A DNA stretch of 15,937 nt, taken from positions 1-15,937 of the forward strand of contig VHAW01000023.1 of the NCBI GenBank assembly GCA_016872225.1, given 5' to 3'. The notes beneath the pieces are model-generated. The model searched no databases, was not told the origin of the DNA, and saw only the letters and a list, made by a program, of their open reading frames with translations. The DNA is from Sphingomonadales bacterium (GTDB lineage Bacteria > Bacteroidota > Bacteroidia > UBA7662). The position numbers were made by a program, and so were the translations under genes. Of this stretch, positions 7,030 through 15,019 are shown one piece after another (within the stretch, counting starts at the first letter, position 1; every line of letters begins with the position of its first letter).

Positions 7030-8058
7030 CTATCCAAACAAGTTTGGTTTCCTTGAGGGGGGAATTTTGCCGAGGTGCCTGTATGCCCTTTCGGTAAGTT
7101 CACGGCCACGGGGGGTACGTTTTAGATACCCTTCTTGAATGAGGAACGGTTCGTACACTTCTTCGATGGTTCCCGCTTCCTCGCTCACTGCGGTGGCGAT
7201 GGTGTTGAGCCCCACCGGTCCGCCCGAAAACTTTTCGTAAATGGTTATCAAGATCCGATTATCCATTTCATCAAGGCCATGATGATCCACCTGCAAAGCG
7301 TCCAGTGCCATCGACGCAATTTCTTGATTAATAATACCTTGACCTTTGATTTGAGCAAAATCTCTGGTCCTTCGTAACAAGGCATTGGCTATCCTTGGGG
7401 TGCCTCTGCTGCGTCGAGCAAGTTCCGATGCGCCCTCCTCTTTGATGGGGACACCCAAAATGGTAGATGACCGGGAAATAATCTTAGCCAGCAGATTGGC
7501 ATCGTAATATTCCAAACGGGCATTGATGCCAAACCGAGCTCGCAGTGGAGCAGTGAGTAAGCCGGATCGGGTGGTTGCGCCCACCAGCGTAAAGGGTTTC
7601 AACCCTATTTGGACCGAGCGGGCGTTAGGTCCGGTATCAATCATGATATCAATGCGAAAATCCTCCATGGCCGAATACAGGTATTCTTCCACAACTGGGC
7701 TGAGCCGATGAATTTCATCGATGAAAAGGACATCTCCGGCTTGAAGGCCCGTAAGAAGTCCGGCCAAATCCCCGGGTTTCTCCAAAACAGGACCACTGGT
7801 AATACGGATTTGGGCTTTCATTTCGTGAGCAATGAGGTGGGCCAAGGTGGTTTTGCCTAGGCCTGGGGGACCGTGCAACAGGACATGGTCCAAGGCTTCC
7901 TCTCTTTCCAGGGCCGCTGCCACAAAGACCTTGAGGTTTTCCATGACTTTGGCCTGACCAGCAAAATCCTCGAAAGTCTTGGGCCTAAGTTGAATTTCCT
8001 GTTCTTGTTCAGGCCGAATCGATTCCGGTCCCTCGGCATCAAGATGAGGATTGCGCAT
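7030..8058 (-). CDS. ruvB: Holliday junction branch-migration helicase RuvB
   Basis: A AAA+ motor of 342 residues that, loaded by RuvA, pumps DNA through Holliday junctions during recombinational repair. Walker A GPPGLGKT, Walker B with DEIHR, the sensor-1 segment GATTRSGLLTAPLRARFG (including the arginine finger of the PLRxRF motif), sensor-2 RGTPRIANALLRR, and the C-terminal winged-helix domain (SGGPVGLNTIA, then EPFLIQEGYLKRTPRGR) are all in order. The start chosen is ATG 8058, giving MRNPHLDAEG as in relatives. An in-frame ATG at 8076 adds six residues but lies upstream of a -7-like box (8062-8069). The gene converges on dapB and is divergent from the glycosyltransferase, so it is probably transcribed alone. 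No strong terminator is visible in the 41-base gap with dapB. Confidence 0.95.
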   Translation of the reverse strand: MRNPHLDAEGPESIRPEQEQEIQLRPKTFEDFAGQAKVMENLKVFVAAALEREEALDHVLLHGPPGLGKTTLAHLIAHEMKAQIRITSGPVLEKPGDLAGLLTGLQAGDVLFIDEIHRLSPVVEEYLYSAMEDFRIDIMIDTGPNARSVQIGLKPFTLVGATTRSGLLTAPLRARFGINARLEYYDANLLAKIISRSSTILGVPIKEEGASELARRSRGTPRIANALLRRTRDFAQIKGQGIINQEIASMALDALQVDHHGLDEMDNRILITIYEKFSGGPVGLNTIATAVSEEAGTIEEVYEPFLIQEGYLKRTPRGRELTERAYRHLGKIPPSRKPNLFG

Positions 8059-8061
8059 GAC

Positions 8062-8069
8062 CAAATTTA
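8062..8069 (-). promoter_or_regulatory. Possible -7 promoter element for ruvB
   Basis: On the minus strand TAAATTTG matches TAnnTTTG and ends three bases before the ATG at 8058. If used, the mRNA would be leaderless or nearly so. No TTTG element sits at the expected distance upstream (spacer of about 19-23), so the call is weak. Confidence 0.3.
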
Positions 8070-8109
8070 CGGCCATGCAGCCTGTGACTGCATTGTAAGC
8101 AAAGGAATT

Positions 8110-8871
8110 ATGAGTAAATTGCGTGCTATGGCATCCGACGCATTGGTTATCGTTCCCACCTACAACGAGAAGGAGAATATCACAGCCTTTCTGACCAAAA
8201 TTTTGGGACTTGTCTATCCTTTCGAGATTCTGGTGGTGGATGATGGGTCACCGGACGGAACTCAGGACTTGGTGCGACAAGTGATGATGCAACACCCCGG
8301 TCGGGTTCACCTCTTGCCCAGAGCCAGCAAAATGGGGTTGGGCACAGCGTATATCGCCGGGTTCCAGTGGGGACTCAAGCGGGATTACCAGTATTTTTTT
8401 GAGATTGATGCTGATTTTTCGCATAATCCCGAAGATCTGCTTCGTTTGTACGCCGCTTGCCGCGAAAACGATTGTGATTTAGCCATTGGTTCACGATATG
8501 TTACTGGAGTCAATGTGGTCAATTGGCCGATGAGCAGGGTGATGATGTCCTACTTTGCTTCTCGTTATGTACAGTTCATCACCGGTTTGCCGGTGCACGA
8601 TGCTACGGCTGGGTTTAAATGCTATACAAGACCTGTGCTTGAGAAAATTAACCTCCATCAAATTCGCTTTATCGGATATGCTTTTCAGATTGAAATGAAA
8701 TTCAAAGCTTGGATGGGGGGCTTCAAAGTCAAAGAAGTGCCCATCGTTTTCACCGACCGAACCCTTGGGACCAGCAAGATTTCAAAAGGAATAATACAAG
8801 AGGCTGTTTGGGGGGTCATCAAATTACGGTGGTGGGCTATTTGGGGAATGCCTAAGGCGTACAATTACTGA
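8110..8871 (+). CDS. Polyprenol monophosphomannose synthase-like family 2 glycosyltransferase
   Basis: A 253-residue GT-A glycosyltransferase of the dolichol-phosphate mannose synthase type, which transfers a sugar (usually mannose from GDP-mannose) to a polyprenyl phosphate at the cytoplasmic membrane face. The N-terminal VIVPTYNEKENI (13-24), the LVVDDGSPDGT box (41-51), the metal-binding EIDADFSHNP (98-107), GSRYVTG (127-133) and the acceptor-side DRTLGTSKIS (about 216-225) follow the family order. No C-terminal transmembrane anchor is visible, as in the short soluble class. ATG 8110 is chosen because the conserved barrel begins ten residues later; the open frame further upstream runs antisense through ruvB. 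kdsA follows 21 bases downstream on the same strand, so a two-gene envelope-sugar transcription unit is likely. The exact sugar is not proven. Confidence 0.9.
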   Translation: MSKLRAMASDALVIVPTYNEKENITAFLTKILGLVYPFEILVVDDGSPDGTQDLVRQVMMQHPGRVHLLPRASKMGLGTAYIAGFQWGLKRDYQYFFEIDADFSHNPEDLLRLYAACRENDCDLAIGSRYVTGVNVVNWPMSRVMMSYFASRYVQFITGLPVHDATAGFKCYTRPVLEKINLHQIRFIGYAFQIEMKFKAWMGGFKVKEVPIVFTDRTLGTSKISKGIIQEAVWGVIKLRWWAIWGMPKAYNY

Positions 8872-8892
8872 ACCGCAACCTATTATTAGGCC

Positions 8893-9720
8893 ATGCAGGA
8901 GTATTTAGACGAATTGTTGAACCATGCCGGACAATCCTGTATGTTCTTGATTGCAGGCCCATGTGTGGTGGAATCGGAAGATTTATCTCATGAAATTGCG
9001 GAAAGGATTCAAAGTCTTTGTGTCGAGCGTAATATTTTATTTATTTTCAAAGCCTCTTATCGCAAGGCCAACCGTTCTTCGGCGAGTTCTTTTACTGGGA
9101 TAGGAGACCACGAAGCCTTGAGCGTTTTGGGTCGCATTCGTGAACGCTACAGTTTACCGACGCTCACCGATATTCACAAAGTTGAAGAAGCTTCGGTAGC
9201 GGCAGCTTTTGTGGATGTGCTTCAAATCCCAGCCTTTCTTGCCCGCCAAACGGATTTATTGGAAGCCGCTGCTCGTACGGGGCGTTGGATCAATATCAAA
9301 AAAGGTCAATTTATGTCCGCTGGCTCCATGAAATTTGCGGCTGAAAAAGTAACCCGATTGAAGAATAATCGTATTTGGCTTACCGAAAGAGGAAGTCAAT
9401 TTGGTTACCACGATTTGATAGTGGACTATCGATCCATTCCTCGTATGCAAAGTCTGGGATATCCTGTGGTCGTGGACATCACCCACTCCTTGCAGCAACC
9501 CAATCAAGAGAGCGGGATCACTGCCGGTACTCCGGAATTTATTGAGACCATCGGGAAGGCCGCTATTGCATGCGGAGCCCAAGGTATTTTTCTAGAAACC
9601 CATCCCAATCCCTCCAAAGCCCTATCGGATGGCGCCAATATGCTTCCGTTGGATCAATTGCCTCGTCTGTTGGATCGCCTTATGTTGTTGGACCGTACTG
9701 TTCGCACTTTTGTCGACTAA
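8893..9720 (+). CDS. kdsA: 3-deoxy-8-phosphooctulonate synthase (KdsA), metal-dependent type
   Basis: A 275-residue cytoplasmic aldolase-type enzyme that condenses phosphoenolpyruvate with arabinose 5-phosphate to give Kdo-8-phosphate, the precursor of the LPS inner-core sugar Kdo. Family motifs are FLIAGPCVVES (18-28), IFKASYRKANRSS (51-63), KKGQFM (136-141), TERGSQFGY (164-172), DITHS (195-199) and FLETHPNPSKALSDG (233-247). Cys24 is where metal-independent enzymes such as E. coli KdsA have asparagine. With His198, Glu235 and Asp246 it completes the four-ligand site of metal-dependent enzymes such as the Aquifex one. The preceding glycosyltransferase is 21 bases upstream. It converges with the OmpA-type gene, the two stops being ten bases apart. 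kdsB, kdsC and kdsD are not in the window. Confidence 0.96.
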   Translation: MQEYLDELLNHAGQSCMFLIAGPCVVESEDLSHEIAERIQSLCVERNILFIFKASYRKANRSSASSFTGIGDHEALSVLGRIRERYSLPTLTDIHKVEEASVAAAFVDVLQIPAFLARQTDLLEAAARTGRWINIKKGQFMSAGSMKFAAEKVTRLKNNRIWLTERGSQFGYHDLIVDYRSIPRMQSLGYPVVVDITHSLQQPNQESGITAGTPEFIETIGKAAIACGAQGIFLETHPNPSKALSDGANMLPLDQLPRLLDRLMLLDRTVRTFVD

Positions 9721-9730
9721 CGTTCGACTA

Positions 9731-11557
9731 TTAGCGTAAAATTTTGATCTGAGTTCGGCGATTGAGTGTTCTGCCTTCTGGCGTTGTATTAGTAGCGATG
9801 GGCTGCGTGGATCCATATCCCACCGCGCTTAATTTACTTGCTTTACAGCCTTGACGAATAAGGGCTTGTCGCACCGCTTCCGCTCGTTTTAGAGAAAGGT
9901 TTAGATTCTTGTCGTAGTTACCGGTGTTATCAGTATGTCCTTGAATTTCGATGTTGAGTTCTGGGTTCATTTTGATCCAAGAGGCTACATGGGCTAAGTT
10001 AGGCTTGGATGCGGGTAAAGGTGTTGTGGCATTCACCTCAAAATAAATATCCTTCAGGATCCATTCATTTTTTTGTCTTTGATTTAGTGGGGTATCAGGT
10101 AGTTGAACCAAAATAGGAACCTCGGGTTCCAGCAAAGGTCTTGCGAACGGTGTCAAACCAATTCGATGCAGGGCGATACGACCTTGATAGGGCCGACTCA
10201 TCCAAGCGGAATTTCCGTCCGCTTCCAGCGCTAATCCCATTTCGTCCACATGGGTGTTCAGCGGGTAGCCTAGGTTTACGGGCGATTCCCATAACACAAT
10301 AGATACACCTAAATCTGCAAGCCGCTGAAAATCCGAATTCTTGAAACTCGTTTTGGAGGAAACGTCTAGGGTGATTTTTCTAGCGCGGTATAGGTCCATA
10401 TTGCCCATACCTTCCCGTCCTGCCGAGGCAAAGTACAAATCTCTTCCGTTAGGATGCAGATATGGACTGTTTTCGTTGTATGGGGTATTTAACTCAGGTC
10501 CAAGAGGTATGGGATCTGTCCATAAGAGCTTGTCCGGCTCCATTTCGTGCCAAAGCCACCAAGGAATGGATTTAAGATTACCCAGGGTATCCGTCGGCCA
10601 GCCCGTGGAATCCACTTTCCCGAAACTTACCCATAAATCACTACCTCCTAGGCCACCTTGACGGGTACTTGCAAAATACAAGGTTAACCCGTCGCTGCTT
10701 AAAGTAGGTTGGGCATCCCAGCCGGAGGAGTTAATCACTGCTCCAGCCCATACCGCGTTTTGCCAACGGCCTTGTTGACGGATGCTGTAATACAGATCGC
10801 AGGATCCCATACCGCCATCTCTGTAACATCCTGTGAACCAAATCATTTGTCCATCCGGGCTTAACCAGCATCCCCCTTCATCCAAATCGCTGTTGAGAGG
10901 GCTATCCAAAAGGCGAGCCTGTTCCCAAGTGCTATCTTTCAAGTTGCTTTCGTAAAAATCTTCGCCGTCTTTTATTCTTCGTGTAAATACAATTTGTCTC
11001 CCATTGTTGCATAAGCAGGGCAGGTAGCTGGACTCTTCTCCCAACAAAGCATCTGGTGCTGGTTTGGCATGCAGGGTATCAGGATTTTTCATCGCATGAA
11101 GGGCCCATTGGGCTTGCTTACGCCACAAGGCAATGTCTCGGATTTGTTCTTCGGAGGCTAGACGAAAGGATGGCATCTGGGCCGTTTGTTCGACGACAAC
11201 CGAATAGTCACCCATTTGCATTGCGGCCTTGGCAAGTCCGTGATAGGCTTTGACGGAAAGTCTATCGTGAAGGCGAATGCTCGCTTGCAGGGCCTTCACT
11301 GCCGATGCCCACTCTTGCAATTTCAGGTGAAGCTCTCCCAACGTCAACCAAGCGGGGGCATAATCAGGGAATTGTTGACAGACCATACTGACCTTCGAAA
11401 CTGCTTTAGAGTACTCGCCCAAGGAGGCCGGTTCAATCGCTTTGGCCAAGGAGGCTTCGGCCTTACGCTGATCAACGTAAATAATATCATCGCCTTGAGC
11501 GACAGCCCTGGGCGGCAATCCCCAGCAAAGTAACCCGCACAAACCCCATATCCACAT
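9731..11557 (-). CDS. TPR / PD40 propeller / OmpA-like peptidoglycan-binding protein
   Basis: A 608-residue envelope protein. The chosen ATG (11557) begins MWIWGLCGLLCWGLPPRAVA followed by QGDD, a normal signal peptide cleaved near Ala20. The frame is open for 46 more codons upstream, but that would overlap queE and put the signal peptide inside. Residues about 30-150 hold TPR-like helices (YSKAVSKVSMVCQQFPDYAPA and after). About 165-430 carries PD40-type propeller repeats such as GGCWLSPDGQMIWFTG, DAQPTLSSDGLTLYFAS with GGSDLW, and NSPYLHPNGRDLYFAS with MGNMDLY. The C-terminal 115 residues are an OmpA domain with GHTDNTGNYDKNLNLSLKRA, VGYGSTQPI and GRTLNRRTQI, which should bind peptidoglycan. 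Some 30 residues (around WPTDTLGNLKSIPWWLWHEM) appear inserted between two propeller blades. It starts 19 bases after queE. Specific role unknown. Confidence 0.9.
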   Translation of the reverse strand: MWIWGLCGLLCWGLPPRAVAQGDDIIYVDQRKAEASLAKAIEPASLGEYSKAVSKVSMVCQQFPDYAPAWLTLGELHLKLQEWASAVKALQASIRLHDRLSVKAYHGLAKAAMQMGDYSVVVEQTAQMPSFRLASEEQIRDIALWRKQAQWALHAMKNPDTLHAKPAPDALLGEESSYLPCLCNNGRQIVFTRRIKDGEDFYESNLKDSTWEQARLLDSPLNSDLDEGGCWLSPDGQMIWFTGCYRDGGMGSCDLYYSIRQQGRWQNAVWAGAVINSSGWDAQPTLSSDGLTLYFASTRQGGLGGSDLWVSFGKVDSTGWPTDTLGNLKSIPWWLWHEMEPDKLLWTDPIPLGPELNTPYNENSPYLHPNGRDLYFASAGREGMGNMDLYRARKITLDVSSKTSFKNSDFQRLADLGVSIVLWESPVNLGYPLNTHVDEMGLALEADGNSAWMSRPYQGRIALHRIGLTPFARPLLEPEVPILVQLPDTPLNQRQKNEWILKDIYFEVNATTPLPASKPNLAHVASWIKMNPELNIEIQGHTDNTGNYDKNLNLSLKRAEAVRQALIRQGCKASKLSAVGYGSTQPIATNTTPEGRTLNRRTQIKILR

Positions 11558-11576
11558 GGCCGAGTGAAAATTCAGT

Positions 11577-12185
11577 TTAAGGGATTTCAAGATATTTATG
11601 TGTTTGCAGGGACAATTTCCACTTGGGATTCTCTTGAATATACCGCACAAGGAGAGGAGAAATGCAGTGTCGCTTATCCCATTCGGGTTGCACATACAAA
11701 AGGCAATCTTTCGACAGGTTATCCATGAATCCTTGGGCCCATTGCAGATCAGAGGGGTGATAAACCACTACCTTGAATTCGTTAGCCATGGACAAGCATT
11801 CAGCCAAGGGTGCCTTGAACTTTTTGGGGGAAAGGCATACCCAATCAAACTCACCACGAAGCGGATTCACCCCGGCGGTTTCCAACCATACTTGGAGGCC
11901 AGCCGTTCGAAGCTTGTGAGTTAAATCCGTAAGATCGTGCATGGAGGGTTCGCCTCCGGTGATTACGATGTGGGGGGAACCTGAATAAACTGCGTCATGA
12001 ACCAAGTCGTCCACACCTCTTATGGCATGCTGATCTGCGTTCCAGGATTCTTTGACATCGCACCAAACACAGCCGACATCACATCCGGCAAGCCGGATGA
12101 AATAAGCGACCTGACCGGTATGCTTCCCTTCTCCTTGTAAGCTCAGAAATTGTTCCATGACCGGAAGGGAGTTCGCCATAATCAT
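11577..12185 (-). CDS. queE: 7-carboxy-7-deazaguanine synthase (QueE)
   Basis: A radical SAM enzyme of 202 residues that contracts the ring of 6-carboxy-tetrahydropterin to give 7-carboxy-7-deazaguanine, the committed step toward queuosine in tRNA. Near the N-terminus EQFLSLQGEGKHTG is the family's substrate loop. The cluster motif CDVGCVWCD has the C-x3-C-x2-C spacing and is followed by VKESW. VITGGEPSMHDL is the SAM-binding GGE motif and CLSPKKFK is typical of QueE. The shared start is uncertain: ATG 12185 (MIMANSLP) or ATG 12179 (MANSLP). The open frame extends further upstream only by overlapping folD, which I reject. It begins 11 bases after the folD stop and ends 19 bases before the OmpA-type gene, so it is probably in the same operon. 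Other queuosine genes are not in the window. Confidence 0.94.
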   Translation of the reverse strand: MIMANSLPVMEQFLSLQGEGKHTGQVAYFIRLAGCDVGCVWCDVKESWNADQHAIRGVDDLVHDAVYSGSPHIVITGGEPSMHDLTDLTHKLRTAGLQVWLETAGVNPLRGEFDWVCLSPKKFKAPLAECLSMANEFKVVVYHPSDLQWAQGFMDNLSKDCLLYVQPEWDKRHCISPLLVRYIQENPKWKLSLQTHKYLEIP

Positions 12186-12196
12186 CGACAGGATTA

Positions 12197-13078
12197 TCAG
12201 CGGTGCAAGAATGCCTGACAGGTGTTGGTCAAAAGGCTTGCGATGGTCATCGGACCAACGCCCCCAGGGACAGGGGTTATGGCCTTGCATAGTGGGGCCA
12301 CTTCATCGAAGGCTACATCGCCTCGAAGCACAAATCCTGAAGGCCGGGAAGGGTCAGCTACCCGGGTGGTACCCACATCTACCACAATAGCGCCTGGTTT
12401 GACCATATCGGCCTTTACAAAGCCAGGTTTACCCAGAGCAGCAACCAACAAATCAGCTCGAAGGCAATGATCCCGTAGGCCTACGGTCTTCGAATGGCAT
12501 AGGGTGACGGTGCAATTGCCAGGTTCACCCGGTCGAGCCAAAAGCTGTGCCAATGGGGATCCCACGATATGGCTTCGTCCAAGGATGACCGCATGCATAC
12601 CGCTTGTGGTGATACCGTTTCGCCGTAACAATTCACATATCCCGGCTGGAGTGGCTGGTAAGTAGGAGGGTAGGCCCAACGCCATACGGCCTATATTGAC
12701 CGGATGAAAACCGTCCACGTCTTTGGAAGGGTCAATAGCAAGATTAATAACTTGTTCGTCAATGTGTTCCGGCAAAGGAAGCTGAACAATGAATCCGTCC
12801 ACTTGTTCATCTTGGTTGAGCCCATGCACCACAGATAGCAATTCACTTTGGGAGATTGCGGATGAACACCTGAGCAATCTGGATTCAAAACCAACATCCG
12901 CACAGGCTTTGATTTTGTGGGCAACATAGGATTCACTTCCCCCATCATTTCCGACCAGCACCGCTGCCAACAAGGGTGGACGTTGACCTATAGAAATACG
13001 TAAGGCATTGGCGGCCTTCAATTCTTTACGAATTTGGGCGGCTATTTGTTTACCATCAAGGAGCAGGGGGGAGGGCAT
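12197..13078 (-). CDS. folD: Bifunctional methylene-tetrahydrofolate dehydrogenase/cyclohydrolase (FolD)
   Basis: A 293-residue cytoplasmic enzyme that interconverts 5,10-methylene-, 5,10-methenyl- and 10-formyl-tetrahydrofolate, using NADP(H) in the dehydrogenase step. It supplies one-carbon units to purines and formyl-methionine. Visible motifs are SESYVAHKIKAC (48-59) with catalytic Tyr51 and Lys55, VDGFIVQLPLPEHID, the DPSKDVDGFHPVNIG stretch, TPAGICELLRRNGI, the Rossmann segment VILGRSHIVGSPLA, and the C-terminal ITPVPGGVGPMTIASLL. Length is normal for the family. The ATG at 13078 is 30 bases after the lepA stop and queE begins 11 bases after its end, so it is the second gene of a probable four-gene unit. 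All key residues appear intact. Confidence 0.97.
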   Translation of the reverse strand: MPSPLLLDGKQIAAQIRKELKAANALRISIGQRPPLLAAVLVGNDGGSESYVAHKIKACADVGFESRLLRCSSAISQSELLSVVHGLNQDEQVDGFIVQLPLPEHIDEQVINLAIDPSKDVDGFHPVNIGRMALGLPSYLPATPAGICELLRRNGITTSGMHAVILGRSHIVGSPLAQLLARPGEPGNCTVTLCHSKTVGLRDHCLRADLLVAALGKPGFVKADMVKPGAIVVDVGTTRVADPSRPSGFVLRGDVAFDEVAPLCKAITPVPGGVGPMTIASLLTNTCQAFLHR

Positions 13079-13108
13079 TCTTTAATGAATGTTATTTCAA
13101 TTCCAATT

Positions 13109-14896
13109 TTAGTCCAATTTAAGGACCGCAAGGAAGGCGCTTTGGGGAATTTCCACATTGCCTACCTGGCGCATTCGTTTCTTCCCCTTTTTCTGCTTTT
13201 CGAGGAGTTTACGTTTCCGAGTGATGTCACCTCCATAACATTTGGCGGTTACGTCTTTGCGTAAGGCCTTAAGGGTTTCGCGGGCAATAATTTTGGCCCC
13301 GATGGAGGCTTGAATGGCGACTTCAAATTGCTGCCTGGTAAGCAATTCCCTTAGTTTTTCGCACATTTTTTTTCCTAAGTCATAGGCCTTGTCGGCATGA
13401 ATTAAGGCGGATAAGGCATCCACCGGTTCGCTGTTAAGACGAATATCCATACGCACCAATTTGGATTGGCGGTATCCAATCAGGTGGTAATCAAAGGAGG
13501 CATACCCTCGGGATATGGTTTTGAGCTTGTCGTAGAAGTCAAAGACGATTTCGCCCAGCGGCATGTCGAAGGTGATTTCAACGCGATTGCTGCTGAGGTA
13601 GGTTTGGTTGGTGATCACGCCGCGTTTGTGCATACAGAGCGCAATCACTGCTCCGATATAGTCGGCTTTGGTTATAATCTGGGCGTGGATATAGGGTTCT
13701 TCAATAAAGTTTATTTGGCTAGGATCGGGTAAGTCAGAGGGGTTATTCACGGTAAGCATTTCACCTTTGGTGGTCATGCAGAAATAGGATACGTTGGGGA
13801 CCGTGGTGATGACGGTCATGTTGAATTCCCTTTCTAATCGCTCTTGGATGATTTCCATATGCAACATTCCAAGGAAACCGCAGCGAAATCCAAAACCCAA
13901 TGCGGCGGATGATTCAGGCTCGAACACCAACGAAGCATCATTCAACTGAAGCTTTTCCATGGAGTCCCTAAGCTCCTCATAATCTTCAGTATCCACTGGA
14001 AATATTCCTGCGAATACCATGGGCTTGACTTCTTCAAATCCTTTAATGCCCTCCTCGCATGATCTCTCCAGTCCGGTGATGGTATCGCCCACCTGCACTT
14101 CTTTGGCTTGCTTGATGCCTGAAATGATGTAGCCGACATCCCCGGTTTCCACAAATTCTCTAGGCTGAGGCTTCATTTTGAGAATACCAATCTCATCGGC
14201 TACGTATTCCTTCCCTGAATTGAAGAATTTGACCTTTTCGCCACGATGAATTCTCCCATTGAAAACCCTAAAATAAGCCATTACCCCGCGGTAATTGTTG
14301 TATATAGAGTCAAAAATTAACGCCTGTAATGGCGCTGAGGCATCTCCTTGAGGCGGGGGGATCCTGTGGACAATGGCCTCTAGGACTTTATCTATCCCAA
14401 GGCCGGTTTTGCCGCTCGCGGGAATAATGTCCTCTCTTTTGCAACCAATAAGCTCCACAATTTGGTCTCTGACTTCTTCTGGAAAGGCAGAAGGCAAATC
14501 CATTTTATTCAGGACGGGAATAATTTCCAAATCGTGTTCCAAGGCCAGGTAGAGATTGGAAATCGTTTGGGCCTCAATGCCTTGGGAAGCATCCACGATA
14601 AGTAGAGCACCCTCGCAGGAAGCAATGGCGCGGGAAACCTCGTACGAGAAATCCACATGCCCTGGGGTGTCGATTAGGTTCAGGATATAGTCTTGATTAT
14701 CAAGTCTATAATTCATTTGAATGGCGTGACTTTTGATCGTGATTCCTCGCTCTCGTTCCAAATCCATATCGTCCAAGGTCTGGGCCTGCAGGTCCCGGTC
14801 CTCGACAGTATGGGTGATTTGGAGCAGTCTATCGGCCAGGGTGCTTTTTCCGTGGTCAATATGGGCGATGATACAAAAATTCCGGATATGCTTCAT
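13109..14896 (-). CDS. lepA: Elongation factor 4 (LepA), ribosome back-translocating GTPase
   Basis: A 595-residue translational GTPase that acts on stalled or mistranslocated ribosomes. The G domain has AHIDHGKSTLADRL (11-24), the switch-I RERGITIKS (48-56), DTPGHVDF (76-83) and NKMD (130-133). Domain II and the EF-G-like domains III and V follow (PVDTEDYEELRDSMEKL; GFGFRCGFLGMLHMEI; EPYIHAQIITKADYIGAVI). The LepA-specific C-terminal domain is complete, with GAKIIARETLKALRKDVTAKC, YGGDITRKRKLLEKQKKGKKRM and the closing VEIPQSAFLAVLKLD. The ATG at 14896 gives the standard MKHIRNFCIIAHIDHGK N-terminus. It is the first gene of the minus-strand row leading to folD, queE and the OmpA-type gene. 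It is divergent from the exported protein at the right edge, with about 120 bases between. Confidence 0.98.
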   Translation of the reverse strand: MKHIRNFCIIAHIDHGKSTLADRLLQITHTVEDRDLQAQTLDDMDLERERGITIKSHAIQMNYRLDNQDYILNLIDTPGHVDFSYEVSRAIASCEGALLIVDASQGIEAQTISNLYLALEHDLEIIPVLNKMDLPSAFPEEVRDQIVELIGCKREDIIPASGKTGLGIDKVLEAIVHRIPPPQGDASAPLQALIFDSIYNNYRGVMAYFRVFNGRIHRGEKVKFFNSGKEYVADEIGILKMKPQPREFVETGDVGYIISGIKQAKEVQVGDTITGLERSCEEGIKGFEEVKPMVFAGIFPVDTEDYEELRDSMEKLQLNDASLVFEPESSAALGFGFRCGFLGMLHMEIIQERLEREFNMTVITTVPNVSYFCMTTKGEMLTVNNPSDLPDPSQINFIEEPYIHAQIITKADYIGAVIALCMHKRGVITNQTYLSSNRVEITFDMPLGEIVFDFYDKLKTISRGYASFDYHLIGYRQSKLVRMDIRLNSEPVDALSALIHADKAYDLGKKMCEKLRELLTRQQFEVAIQASIGAKIIARETLKALRKDVTAKCYGGDITRKRKLLEKQKKGKKRMRQVGNVEIPQSAFLAVLKLD

Positions 14897-14903
14897 TCGG
14901 CCA

Positions 14904-14911
14904 CAAAAGTA
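14904..14911 (-). promoter_or_regulatory. Possible -7 promoter element for the lepA operon
   Basis: On the minus strand TACTTTTG matches TAnnTTTG, ending seven bases before the lepA ATG. Transcription starting a few bases further on would give a leaderless or almost leaderless mRNA. I could not find a matching TTTG at -33 with a normal spacer, so only the -7 half is supported. Confidence 0.35.
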
Positions 14912-15019
14912 CTTAAAACCCGCGTGAAAGGGGCATTTTAAAAGCAGATTAAACCTCTATGCTCGATCCTTGTATGGGAAAATTAAGCGCTAAACGGACT
15001 TACTTTTAGGGTTATCTAA

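Noticed and set aside
7034..7047. CCAAAC-AA-GTTTGG inverted repeat as a terminator between dapB and ruvB
   Set aside because: It lies inside the last codons of ruvB, has a two-base loop and no T-run after it in either direction.
7873..8109. 79-codon N-terminal extension of the glycosyltransferase
   Set aside because: It is antisense to ruvB and lies outside the family fold; ATG 8110 starts ten residues before the first conserved strand.
9713..9727. GTCGA...TCGAC repeat at the end of kdsA as a terminator
   Set aside because: Only five pairs with a seven-base loop and no T-run; too weak to call.
11558..11695. 46-residue N-terminal extension of the OmpA-type protein
   Set aside because: It overlaps queE in another frame and would bury a clear signal peptide.
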